Assembly: GCF_036785885.1 (NCBI RefSeq)
Contig: NC_092320.1
Span: 13,393,557-13,457,556, forward strand
Origin: Coffea arabica
Lineage: Eukaryota > Streptophyta > Magnoliopsida > Gentianales > Rubiaceae
Length of the DNA: 64,000 nt
Direction: 5' to 3'
The position numbers were made by a program, and so were the translations under genes. Each line of letters begins with the position of its first letter. Position 1 is the first letter of the stretch. The notes below the pieces were generated by a model. That model searched no databases. It worked only from the letters and a program-made list of their open reading frames with translations, and was not told where the DNA came from. Shown in pieces: positions 50,522-62,024 of this stretch.

Positions 50522-53500
50522 TCAAATTTTAGAAACACGTTTAGCTTTCTTAGCCCTCAAAATTTCCAAACACACTTGCAACTGTTGGTACAAGGTTTCT
50601 GACTCTAGTTGATCTTCTAATATCCAAAATGGGTTCAACAGCAGAAGCAGCTCTTCTAGTATCCAAAACAGGTTCATCAGTTGATCTTCTAGTTTCAAAA
50701 ACTGGTTTAGCAGCAGAAGTTGCACAAGGCTGCATAAATAGATAAATTTAAGTCAGTTAATTGCAGTAATAACCAGCATCATTAATAGTACCTGTGAAAC
50801 TGAACCCTGTTGTAAGACAGATCCAATACTAGTTGCATTTCCAGCATTTGCAACATCACTACTTGCATTTCCAGCATCACTAGCTCCAGCAGGCACCTAT
50901 TTTAATGGTAACAAATTAAGTACAGATGACATGATAAATAGAAAAGAGACGGTAACACTGATTACAAATTAACTACTACTACAATTTATCTTATAAAACT
51001 TGGACTTTGGATGGATTGGGAATTTACAAGTCCTAGAATTATGTTCTGGCTTAAAACACTTCTTACAGTGCACAGCAAGTCCTTTTCTTGTAGATATAGT
51101 GCCTCTAACTTCATCAGTTTCTCTTTTTCTCACTTTCAATTTTCTAATCTTTGGAGGATTCACCTGTTCAGCTCCTTTTGAATCCCAATACTCTTCAGAG
51201 GGCATTGCAGCTATAGTGTAGTTGTAGGTGTTCAAGTATGCTCCTTTGCTATAACAATGATCAACATAGCGTTTAGGCTCTGATTTGTCATTTTGAATGA
51301 CAGCAATAGAATGTGAGCATGGAATCCCACTTAGTTGTCATGATCCACATGCGCATATCCTACATCTTATATCAACAACATATCCTCTAGTCTCACAATC
51401 CACTTCATACCCAGCATCTCGAGAATAATGAGCTATACAGAACCTACTATTCAGCTTGTTCTTCTCAAGTCGTTCTTGTATGTTTGGACAGAGGTTCCCT
51501 TGGTACTTTTGCATGCCTTCCCTTTTCACATTTAGCCTCTGCATCAGTTTTCTTTTTATCCACTCAAACGTGGAGATGATTGTAAACTCTCTTGCTGGAA
51601 GTATAAAGAAATTAAATGACTCATTCAAATTATTAACAAGAATATCACTCTTGCATGAGGAGCTGAAATGTGACCTGGACCATAAATGTGCATGAATCCT
51701 ATTTAACCAACCAACTGCATTCATAGCTTCTCCAACCTTTGGATCAACCCTTTCTAATTCAGTCATTGCTGTCTTGAAGTCACGAATGTTCCCAGCAGAC
51801 GCAGCTGCCTAAAAGTACTCCTTCAACTCCTTTCCCTTGAACTTCTGTTTGAAGTTTTGATATATATGACGAAGGCAGTACCTATGCTCTGATTCAGGAA
51901 ACACAGCATCAATTGCACTGACTAACCCCTTTTGCCTATCAGATATGAATGTCTATGGAGCTCTATTTTCAACACCAAATTCAGTTTTCAACTCCATCAA
52001 AAACCATTTCGATGAGTCATGTCTCTCGGCTTCCACTACAGCAATTGCAATGGGAAACATGTTATCATTGCCATCCCTACCCATAGCTGTCAAAAGCTGT
52101 CCACCAAATGAATTTTTCAAAAAGCAATCATCTAATCCAATTATTGGTTGACAACCAGCTAGAAACCCATTCTTTATTGCACTTAAACTCCAATATATTC
52201 TTTCAAATGTCGCAACCTCATTCTCATCCAGTCTAGCCACTTGCAGGACAATATGGCTACCAGGATTCCGGATCAACAAGGTAGCAGCATAATCTCTGAT
52301 GATATGATACTGTCTTATATCATCCTCTTGTAGTGCATTTTTTGCCAATCTTTTAGCTCTATAAGCCTGTCTCATGCTTATGTCTACCATAATCTCTCTC
52401 CTCACAGTTTTGACAAACCCTTCAATGGATGAATTTGGTTCATCCCTAAACCTGTCTAAATATTTTTTGTTCAAATATCTTGCATTTGCATGATGTTTGT
52501 TGTATTCTGTTCCACACATATGCATTCCCTTTATTGATTTGATCTAAAAAGTTCTTTCATTTTGAATTGGGCTTGCTCATATCTTCCAGGAACAACCCTT
52601 TTTGCACATGGCAATAACTTTTGCTCTTTCATTTTTTTTGTACTTGATGGTGTAGCCTTTCCTGACATTCCATTTCACAAGTGCTTCTCTAAAGGCCCGT
52701 AAGTTCTTAAATTTATCCCCAACTTTCACCTCAAAATCTGATTTTCTGAACTCAACTGCAGCATTAAAATCTCGACAACCATTACCTTTCCCATTTCTTT
52801 CATCATCTCCCCACATAATGTCAAGCAGTTCTTCATCATCAACAGCAAATTCATTCCACTCTTCGTTAGTTTTAGAATTCTCCCCTTCCTCAAATTTGTT
52901 CTTAGAAGAGCCTGGTAGTTGCAGATCCTCCATTGTATATGTTTGCTTTGCTGTTGCTGGTTCTTCATCTATGCCTTTTGCCTGCTGCTGATTTTCTATT
53001 TCATTAGCCTTTGCTCTGTTTGCAAAAATATCCTCATTTCCTGGTCCTTCTAATAACTTTTTCAACCACTCAGGCTCTTCTAAACTATTAGATGTAGTAT
53101 CACCGTAATCATCTTCGCTTGCAGGCTGTTTTCCAACTTCATCTTGCTTCTCTACAGCTTTTTCAGCTTTTTCCTTTGCTGAATTAGCCTCTGCTTTGCT
53201 GTGCTTTTTGTTACCAGCTAGTTTGGTAGGTCTTCTCACTGACTTCTTGACTATTTGTTTCCCCTTTCTGTTTGCTAATTTTTTAGGGGTATCTTTATCA
53301 GATGCCACATTTTGTGGGGCATCAGTGGGGGCACTTTTAACATGACTTTTTACTCTAACCGAAGCAACTTGACTAGACATTTCATCACGCAATTCAACAT
53401 ATATGTTGCAAACATCTACTCCTTCATGTGCAGTTAACATTAACTCTATTTCTTTATCTCCTTTGATTTCAGCTGCTTCAACATACAACCCACAATTTGG

Positions 53501-53695
53501 TATTTCAAAATATAGGTTCACATTCGGGACATCACCATACCTACTATACAATTTACACAACATATTCTTGGACAATTTTCTTGTCTCACAATTTTTAAAT
53601 ATGACAACATTGTTACCAGTATAGACAGTTTCTGGTTCTCATATGAATATACCACCAAAATGCAATTTTATAGTAAGTCTTTTTGAAGTTGTCAT
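50522..53695 (-). pseudogene. MuDR/MULE transposase with six in-frame stops, no frameshift found
   Basis: A DDE-type transposase of Mutator-like elements. From ATG 53695 to about 50969 a single frame carries the whole protein. The N-terminal region is LHFGGIFI, stop, then TVYTGNNVVIFKNCE, LYSRYGDVPNVNLYFEIPN. A Glu/Lys-rich linker follows. The MuDR DNA-binding domain is KVGDKFKNLRAFREALVKWN ... AMCKKGCSWKI. The catalytic core is IGLDDCFLKNSFGGQLLTAM, FISDRQKGL, HRYCLRHIYQNF and NNLNESFNFF. The SWIM finger is CRICACGS, stop, QLSGIPCSHS. The zinc knuckle is CKKCFKPEHNSRTC. Stops sit near 53640 (TGA), 52577 (TGA), 52550 (TAG), 51953 (TAG), 51810 (TAG) and 51338 (TGA). Likely C-terminal exons follow at about 50890-50785 and 50732-50522 (PVFETRRSTDEPVLDTRR). 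Both catalytic Asp motifs remain. Confidence 0.9.
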
Positions 53696-54506
53696 TTTTT
53701 TCAAACCCTGCATTAGAAATAGTGAAACACATGATAAGCTAAAAAAATACAATCTGATTAAGAAATGGACATTTCATATATTACACACTTCAATGAAAAC
53801 ACATGATTACAAAAATATACAATCTGATTAAGAAAGGGACATATAGCATATCGCATACTTCACTGGACCATATGATGGCCAACAAGCCGACAAGCAAAAA
53901 TTATTCAATGTCCAAATTGCCAAAACTTTATCAGCAACCAAATCACTCTATATTATTGACAATCAAGCCACCCAAAATTGACCCAAATCTGACACTAATC
54001 AACATTTCTCAAACTAACAAAACCATATTCTACCCATGTTTAGCTGAAATTTCGGTGATTTTACAACTTTCGAATGCAATTTTTTTTACCTTAATCTTAA
54101 TGCATAAGTTCAATTCTAGTTGATAAAATACTCTATGCTTAAATATGATAATACAGGTTGTCCCAAAGCAGCAAAATTTTAAATTAATCAACGCTTAAGC
54201 ATTATAATCACTGATTTATTAAATTTTCAACCGATAGTTTCTGTTCAAAATGCTCAAGTGCATCTTATATGCTAAATTGATGTAAAAAAAACTTACTAAA
54301 TGCAACAATAGCTTTTGTGAAACTCTTTCATTGCTACTTTTTGATCTTCACTGGTAGATCTATGGTTTTAATTTTGTGGATTAAATTTTCTTTCCTTCAT
54401 TTGGCGGTCATATTTTTCTCTCTCTTTCTGACGACAAAGACCAGAGCAAGGGAGAATCTGAATTCATCTGCTTCCTTTTTGTATTTATATTAGGGTAAGT
54501 TGGACA

Positions 54507-54654
54507 TTTTGCCCACGAATCGTCACGATTCGTACTTTCCGTCTATTTGATAGTTCAACCCAAACCACAGGGGGTCTATGTATAATTTTTTGAATCATGG
54601 GGGGGGTTATGTGATTTTTGCAAAAATCACAAGGGGTTAAAATGTAATTTGTCC
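54507..54654 (-). repeat. Right terminal inverted repeat of the MULE
   Basis: Partner of 49245-49391. It lies about 810 bases upstream of the transposase ATG at 53695; the DNA between is AT-rich leader. Confidence 0.9.
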
Positions 54655-55799
54655 TTTTTTTTGTTTGTCACATTTTACCAATGTTCTTTTCTTTTTAAAA
54701 TTTTCCTCTTATTTTCTATTAGAGAGTTCACATCTTGCTGAATATAAGCTTTTCCACTCCCAGTTAGACAGAGGATCCAATAGTATTAGATTAACCTACA
54801 GGAGTAAAATTCTTATGATTAACTAATGCTTGATACCCTATCTGAAATAGTTACAATTCAGGAACACTAGGCTTGCGGCATCAGAAATATTACTACTTTA
54901 CGCAATACTTCAGAAATCATTATTTTTCTGTCAATTGCCTTCTGCTTTACTTCTTGATTTTGGGCCATGTCACTTTCGACATATCAAAATTGAATTCCTC
55001 GTTTCAAAAAGAAACTTATAACCCAAAGAAACTTGTTTGACACGGAACTTGTGAGGCCTTATCCACGTTGCAATAGAGGAGATCTTGATTCAATGTCTCC
55101 TTTTAGTAACAACACAGCAACCATTATCCCAACCAAAGTAGCGATGACACATGGTCAGACTTCTCCCGGATTTTAGTGTTTTACCAATAGTCATTTATTT
55201 TCATTTTTCCTATTTTCTATCCAGATTTGTGGGGTAAGAATTCTTGCTGAAAGATGGAAAAAGCTTAAGTATCCTTTCAAGCAAAGGACAAGAATATAAG
55301 CTTACTTACTAATGACAAAGTTCGATAATCTTTGTCAATCTTTTCTTTAATCCTCAGTCTTTGCACGAAATCATAGAAAAATTATTTGTAATTAACCTAT
55401 GGATTATTTTTTGGCCTGAATTGTAAACGGTCAAATATTTTATATGTGGTTGGTCCAATTTATGTGTCCGGTTTAGTTTGAACCAAGCCAAGCCATTCAA
55501 ACGAAGCCAAGGTCGATTGATAATTTTTGTTGTCAAAATTCGATAAATATTTAAATTATTCTATGGGTGTAAATGTCCAAGTGATTATAGTTTTCACACA
55601 TGCCCCTATTTAAAATGATTGTGTCATATAATTGGATGAAAATCAGACTACTACTTATTCCTTTGGTAACTCCCCTATTAGAATTAATGTGTGGCTATGC
55701 CTTATTAACTGTCACTCTCTTGTATTGGTTTGTTGGGTGAAATTGAACTTTAGCCTTTTGCGTCCAGTTTGGCACCTTTTCAATACAAGCCATTTATGA
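54655..55799. other. Intergenic DNA flanking the MULE, includes inverted repeat copy 2
   Basis: Apart from the 160-bp repeat at 54917-55076 nothing is recognised; sequence is AT-rich with short frames. Confidence 0.45.
54917..55076 (-). repeat. 160-bp near-identical long-range inverted repeat, copy 2
   Basis: Reverse complement of 2025-2184 with one mismatch. Flanks on both sides are unrelated to those of copy 1. It lies 262 bases beyond the end of the MULE, so it is not part of that element as I have bounded it. Confidence 0.85.
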
Positions 55800-55808
55800 T
55801 TTCAAAAA

Positions 55809-56703
55809 AGGTTAATTACAATCAATTCCCGTTAGGTATGCATAATTCTTATTTTATTTCCTAACCTTTTTCCTTTTATCACTTCACCCCCTTTTAGACC
55901 AAGCTACCCTTCTCTTATTCTATTTTCTTATCTTTTCTTTTTCATTTGTTTTCATTTTACTTTCCTTTTCGCATTGTCAATTTCTTTTTCTTTTTCTTCT
56001 TTCTTTAGTCATTCCATCCCTATCTCTATCAAATTATTTTCCTTCCCTCTTGGCTATCATTATTTTCAAAGAAAGAAAAACAAAGCTATATTTGATGGAT
56101 TGCCACTTCCATCACTAGATCATTTGCGACTATAGTTGTCATCCATCAATGCCATTTCTTACAACCACCATCGTTACATTACGTCACCCATGCTTCAGTT
56201 TGGTTAACTTTTTAAAAAATTAATCTCTTCATCTATCTGATCCGGAGAAATTAATTTAAATATAATGTGCCATAGAGTTGAGGAATTTCAACTCTCAAAT
56301 TATAACTTAAAGAATTGAGAGCTACAAAGTGCAAAAGACATAATTGAATTCCTTTCTAATCTCTCTAAGTAGATTCTATATCCATATCCCGAAAAATGGG
56401 CATCTAAAATTCCTTTCTTTTTTCTTTAATCCACATATGTCTTTTTCTGTTTCTTTTTCCCTTTTTTAATACTTATGATTTCTTTTTTATTAATTATTCA
56501 TCTAAAGAAATTGCGGGCTTTGGAATAAAGAGATGATGCCAAGAAGATAGGAGAGAGAAAAGAGAGAAGACAAGGAAAAATCAAAATCAAGATAATGGAA
56601 GGGCAATTTTATCTGATATAGGGGATAAAGTGACACACTTTAAAGGTTAGAGGGTAAAGTGAGGATCAGATCATACCTTAGGGTGATAGATTATAATAAA
56701 CCC
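55809..56703. mobile_element. MULE-type MITE, 895 bp, with a perfect 9-bp target duplication
   Basis: Ends read inward AGGTTAATTACAATC and GGGTTTATTATAATC, and remain alignable for about 90 bases (shared GG.ATG, CTAACCTTT, TCACTT.A.CCCC). The direct repeats TTTCAAAAA at 55800-55808 and 56704-56712 are identical. The interior is pyrimidine-rich at the left and has no transposase. Its TIR differs from those at 2928 and 49245, so three MULE families occur in the window. Confidence 0.85.
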
Positions 56704-57875
56704 TTTCAAAAATTTATGGATTAATCTTTCTTACACTGACAGTATACACACTGTCAGCGTTAGATGAATGACAACTATGCAAAATTTGAATTTGAAATTT
56801 AACTTTTGCATATATGTTATGAAACAAACGGTGACAGTGCATATACTATCAGTGTATATAAGATTTACTCAAAATTATATGTAACCTTCTAAACTTTAGA
56901 CTAAAATATTAAATTGATGAAAATCTTCTTTAATAATGGAGTTAGTACCAAATTGATATTAGCCTAAAGTACATTTATGTCCAAAAAAGATAATTGAAGA
57001 CAAATGATATTAGTTTCGAACTTAATCCAAAATACAAGACCCTTACAATTATTCTTGAGGCAAAAAAAAAAACTCATTAAATCTCCAAAAATGTCATCTT
57101 GTATAATCTTTTGTTTTTTTGTAACTAAGTATTTGAAATCTACTTGACAAAACTAGTTTCTGAAGTTAAAATTGCTCTGACATTGTATAATTAGCTCTGG
57201 CAATAACACTGCTCTTATTATTATCATCATCATCTTACTATTGATAAAGTATGAGCACTCTTAAGGTGTTATGTTATTTTAAGTTATTCCTAATTTATAA
57301 TTAGTTTTAAATAACTTATCATACAACTAATAACAACTCGCTAATCACTATTACCTTTCTTTGTATGTCCACTTTTCTATCTCTTAATTTTTGTTTACTA
57401 GATTGTCTAAAATATCTTAAATTATAATAGTAACTAACAATCATATTATAAATAATTATTGAATGGAATCCTTCCGTACATTTTTATTTCATATTTATTG
57501 TCAAATTTAAAATTACTTTTTGTGGAAATAATGTATATAAACATTTATCTATAAGTTTACTGTAAATACAGTATTTCTTACCAACTAGTTGTTAGAAATA
57601 TTATTGGATTCTTCTAACAGCTAGGCACTAGCACTGCCAAACTTACCATACAAATGCATACAATCATATTAATTGCATTCTCTGCGTTTAGGCTTTTCAA
57701 AATTAATCACACTCCTTGTCACAAGAAACTAACACTTGAGAACCATCTTAACCAAACCCGATATCAATTCAATCTCATTTGTTAGCCAAACCTAATATCA
57801 TTATGGAGATTCTGAAATGCGAGTGCATAAAATGTTTGTACATCGAAGAGATTGCATGTATTGTGTTACAATATA
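56673..57875. repeat. Duplicated block A, copy 2
   Basis: Partner of 45193-46165. It carries a 153-bp MITE (56718-56870) absent from copy 1 and a short extra segment near 57175-57215. Its left edge is the right end of the MULE MITE at 55809-56703. Confidence 0.9.
56718..56870. mobile_element. Small MITE, 153 bp, with empty site in the paralogous block
   Basis: The ends GGATTAATCTTTCTTACACT and, inverted, GAGTAAATCTTATATACACT continue as TGACAGTATACACACTGTCA against TGATAGTATATGCACTGTCA, giving TIRs of about 44 bases. Flanks AAAATTTAT (56709-56717) and AAAATTATA (56871-56879) suggest a 9-bp target duplication. The homologous place in copy 1 (about 45230) reads AAAAATTTATATATAACC without the insert. 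Confidence 0.88.
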
Positions 57876-57899
57876 GTACACATGCACACACACTACACA

Positions 57900-58120
57900 C
57901 ATGTAATACATTTGAAATGGGGGTAGGGTTTGACAGGGAAACAAAAAGAAAACCCTAACAATCTTGCAAATCTCTTAGATGGGCAAGATTTTTTTAGAAG
58001 TATATGATGGTAGGTCAGCTATTAATGGTAGAATTAGGCTTCAAAATCTGAAATTGATGTTAGGATGGACTCTGAAGCTATAGAAACTTCCAAATCTTGA
58101 TTTTGTGATATCGAGTCAAG
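57900..58120. repeat. Duplicated block C, copy 2 (partner 47310-47510)
   Basis: GGGTAGGGTTTGACAGGGAA, then AACAAAAAGAAAACCCTAAC, AGAAGTATATGATGGTAGGT and TTGATTTTGTGATATCG match the partner in the same orientation. Here it directly follows block A, whereas in copy 1 the F-box-associated remnant lies between. Confidence 0.85.
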
Positions 58121-58239
58121 AATTTTGATTGGTTAGATCTAATAGAACTTTAGGTTGTTGTTGTGTTTCAATTAGTTAGATCTAATAGAACTCTAAGTTG
58201 TTGATTTTATGTTTAAAAGAATTAGGGAACTTCTGCATT

Positions 58240-58530
58240 CAATTCGAGGGACTAGAATCCAACTCTTACAAAAACAGAGAAATTTCTTGATTTCACCATA
58301 GCTCTGAAGACAACCTTCAATTTTCAAATCCAAAAAATATTTAGACAATGACATAGCTTTTCAATCATCCCAATTTCACAATTTCGCTCTAGTTTTATAT
58401 TTTTTTTCTTCAGAGTTCTGTAAATCCAAGTATCATGACTAAATTGGTTGTCATCTTGAAGAGTTTTGTTTCATTTCGAAGTTCTGAAAATCCAATTATC
58501 ATGATTAACGTGGTTGTTATGCTTGAAGAG
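58240..58530 (-). pseudogene. Second F-box-associated gene remnant (block B, copy 2)
   Basis: On the minus strand it matches the 5' part of the remnant at 46593: ATGACAACCAATTTAGTCAT (MTTNLVMILGFTEL), and farther on a segment equivalent to KSWILV. It is riddled with stops. The first about 60 bases of the coding region are duplicated in tandem (second start-like copy near 58500, reading GFSELRNET). Sequence similarity to 46385-46600 is clear over words such as AGAATCCAACT.TTA.GAAAA. Confidence 0.65.
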
Positions 58531-60091
58531 TCTCGACAAACACATAACCAAGTGTACTTAGTAACCAGTTTAATTGTAATTAGCATTCAATCATAGAGTT
58601 TAACTAGAAATGTCTCGAGAAACACATAACCAAGTGTATACTAGTTTAATTGTAATTAGCAGTCAATCTTAGAGTTTAACTAGAAACTATCCAAAACACG
58701 TAATCACTTAAATAGCTACTACATAGCCAAAAGATACACATCTATTATAAATGTTAATCTGCCTTTAAAGTATTACATTCACATTCACAAATACAAATGG
58801 TGTCATAAAAAAACTATAAATTAATAATTAGGAAATGTAACAAATTGCTAGAAAATGCCCAGGTAAGCTGTGTAGATGATAACACACAATTGATGCATAA
58901 TCTTCGCACAATTTGCTATTAATGAAAGCACAAGCAAAGCTAAGAAACCTACCAATATTTCTTCATAAACCCAGCAAATTCGATAGCCTATAAGTTTGAT
59001 GTTCTTTGACAAATTACAACATGCACAAGGTTGAATATGAATTCATAAATATATCAATGAACTAAGGCTTCTCATGCATCAAATTCACTCTGATATACAT
59101 TGGCAATTACCAAAACGCCAATGAAAACCATCACCACTAAAGATCTGTTTGTTTGAACTCAAAATATTTTCCTTTACTTTTGCTGTTTGAGTGTATTGAA
59201 ATAGGTAAAATATTTTACCCGGATAAGTTACGCACACCACACACAACAAGAGAAAAGAATTCACTAGCAAACTAGTGAGTTCACCATAAACTAGGCACAA
59301 CCTTCATATTTAAAGCCCTTCGTCTTTTTAGCCCTAATAATCTCAAAATTTTTATTTATTTCTTTGACTAAAGGGCATAGAAACGAGGTACTTGGTTGGA
59401 GTAGCTTTGATAGTGGATGTCAAGCACGCAGCACTGGATTGGGTTGTGCATGACAGGATCATATATATTGTAGTGCAAATGTGGCACGACACTGCTGGTC
59501 TTGGCTAGTGGAAGGATGCAAGATATTGTAGTGCAAATGTGGCAAGACATTGCTGGTGTGCGTGATTGGCATGCATTGGTGGTGTTTTTTGATCGTGGGA
59601 AAAATATTGTTCTTCAAGTCAATTAACCATTTTTCTAATATTATGGAAAGAAAACTACAATTCTGAAAAATCCATAATGGAAAGAAAACTAAACTCATAA
59701 TCGACAAATGTGAGCACCAAAATTCTTACTTTTTCTATACCTACATGCAAAATAGAACTCCGACCTGCAAATGAAACTAAAAGTGGAAACAAAAGCTAAA
59801 TAAACTTTTCTTTTCTTTTTTTTTTAATAATTTTGTATCTGGATTTTGGCACTACATTTTTGTTAAACAAAAGCTTATTTTTAGCATAAGTGAAAGGTTT
59901 CGAATTCAGAATTTGTTATTTATATTCCCTTCCACTGTTCCATCTAACCCATGCCATCCCTTGCTAAACTAAAGCATAAGTGCACTTAAAATGCATATTA
60001 GAAAGTTCTGTTCTCTTTATCACTTTCTTTTTTCTAGCTTTTACTCTTGGCATGAGATCATGCAAATAATTTGTGGATAGTGAGAAACTTC
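58531..60091. other. AT-rich intergenic DNA with a small direct repeat
   Basis: A 32-bp direct repeat (ATATTGTAGTGCAAATGTGG, then CA.GACA.TGCTGG) occurs near 59465 and 59523. AAACACATAACCAAGTGTA occurs near 58540 and 58620. No gene recognised. Confidence 0.45.
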
Positions 60092-60575
60092 CATCTAGTA
60101 ACAAAGGTTGAAATCCCAAAAATTAGAAATTATAGGGCGATATACTATAATAAACCCTTTCAAAAATTTATATATAACCTTCTAAACTTTAGACCAAAAT
60201 ATGAAATTGATGAAAATCTTTTTCAATAAAAGAGTTAGTTAATATGTCTAAATTAAAGTACCTTTACTTTGTGTATCCCTACATGCAAATGAAACTAAAA
60301 AAAGGAAATTTGACAGAGTATCCCTTGTATTAGAAATCATCTAGTAACTAAAATTGAAATCCCAAAACTTAGAAATCGTAGGGCGATATACTATAACAAA
60401 CCCTTTCAAAAATTTATATGTGACCTTCTAAACATTAGACCAAAATATCAAATTGATGAAAATCTTCTTCAATAACAGAGTTAGTTAAAATGTCTAAAGT
60501 ACCTTTACTTTGCGTATCCCTACATGCAAATGAAACTGAAAAAGGAAATTTGACAGAGTATCCATTATATTTTGC
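60092..60575. repeat. 246-bp tandem duplication related to the start of block A
   Basis: Units starting at 60092 and 60338 both contain CATCTAGTAAC, GTTGAAATCCCAAAA-like words, AGGGCGATATACTATAA.AA, CCCTTTCAAAAATTTATAT and CCTACATGCAAATGAAACT. The first half of each unit corresponds to the first about 110 bases of block A, so this junction sequence occurs four times in the window (45215, 56690, 60134, 60380). Confidence 0.88.
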
Positions 60576-62024
60576 CAAAGCGCCCCCAACCCCCCCTTTT
60601 TCTCATAGTTCACGAAACAGAATAATTATGTCATTCCTGTCAAATTTAAAAAGAATATAAAGACCAGCATCAATAGCTTCAAGAAATTCTTAATTTCTTT
60701 AAATGTAAGATCTCTCATGTTATTGACTTAGGTGCCAATAAAAGTGTGGTCATGTAACCTTATTGAGCCCATTCCGAAGGGTATTCTCTATCCAACAAGC
60801 CGACGGCTTGGGTGTTACAGAGTTTTGTTTAAAGATTTAGGCAACAGAGAACACAAAAAGAGGTAAAGAGAGGGAAGTGAAAGGTGAGATATAAAAAACT
60901 TGCTAGTGGACCGTCTTTATATTTCCTCTGGACAGCCACAAACAATCAAATACAAGAGGAAGTTACTGGTTAGTAAAGACAGGTTACACCAAAAAAAAAA
61001 TAAAACGCCAATAAATTTGTAATATACCTTGTGATAATGATTTTTTTATCACCTATTTCAACTCACATACAGAGTTATTGATATTAAGATTAATTTGAAA
61101 AGCTTAACTGAAGAAAACAATAATGATATCCTCACCTACTGTAAACGAAAGAGGAGAGGTTTACGTCTGCTTCAAATTGATATGCCTATCCCATTGAGCA
61201 GCAAATAGGGGCTGGCGTACGGAGCATGGCACAATTTGCTAGCATAGCTAATGGCTTTGATACAAAAAAAAAAAAGTAAAATAAATCAGTAAACAAGTCA
61301 TACTCTAATGAAATATATCAAATCAAATGCAAGACAGGACACCTGATTGACAAAGATATCACCACATTTAACCGTCACTTCCTTCCCATGAAGGTAAAAA
61401 AATGTGGACAGGCGTCGTCGATGCAGAAAAATCTGCAGCTCGTAAGTCGCCAAGCTAGCAGTTTAGGACGACTGTGGTTCAGAAAAACTTTAATCATGGG
61501 TACGGTCACTCCCAATACAAAATGGAATTCACGGCATTGCCTAACTTCCAGATTTTGAATTGGGATCACAACTAAAACATCAAGTTTAAGATTACCAGCT
61601 ACGTTCCCTTAATGCGTTTAAACTAGGGATTAACAATTTTTTAATCGTTTACTAGAAGTAATAGAAGAAAATTTGGGAAGCTTAAATTTGGTGGAAAGCA
61701 GTATGTATAATGACCCATTCAATCAGAGAATGCACAAGGAAGGTAGAAATTCCATGCAATCAGAGAATATCTTGCTTTAGTCCGATAATACTGATAATTG
61801 TTCTCACACATTTTCTGACATGGAAGATAACAACTGCCGTCATAGTTTTGAAGCTGTATTCAGTTTGAGAAATGATCTTCCGTTTAAGTAAACTAAGTAC
61901 ATGGAGGCCGACCCGGGGCGGGGATATCCTTACTTAGCCATCACCGCAAAAACAATTGCATGTTCTTTCGAATGTTCTGGTTTATGGACCCTGCTCCTGG
62001 AAAAATAGCCATGTTATATATTTG
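60576..62024. other. Intergenic DNA, nothing recognised
   Basis: Short frames only. A small CAAGCCGACGGCTTG palindrome occurs near 60800. A stretch at about 61525-61625 resembles 46685-46850 (AATGGAATTC, GATTACCA.CTA), so the repeat family may extend here. Confidence 0.35.

Larger units (their letters stand above)
49245..54654. mobile_element. Complete Mutator-like element (MULE), about 5.4 kb, two genes
   Basis: Terminal inverted repeats of about 147-148 bases (49245-49391 and 54507-54654) begin GGGCAAATTACATTTTA and GGACAAATTACATTTTA and stay alignable to the GATTCGTGGGCAAAA word. Flanks are 8-9 bp T-runs (49237-49244 and 54655-54662, with a G to extend), consistent with a target duplication but low in information. 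A MuDR-type transposase lies on the minus strand starting near the right TIR, and a small GRF zinc-finger gene on the plus strand starts near the left TIR, so the genes converge. Both carry in-frame stops, so this copy is probably not autonomous now. Confidence 0.93.

Noticed and set aside
45193..57875. Direct repeats of about 1 kb, 11.5 kb apart, as LTRs of a retrotransposon
   Set aside because: No TG...CA ends, no primer-binding site or polypurine tract and no gag/pol between them. The interval holds unrelated gene remnants and a MULE, and the repeats grade into an F-box-associated remnant.
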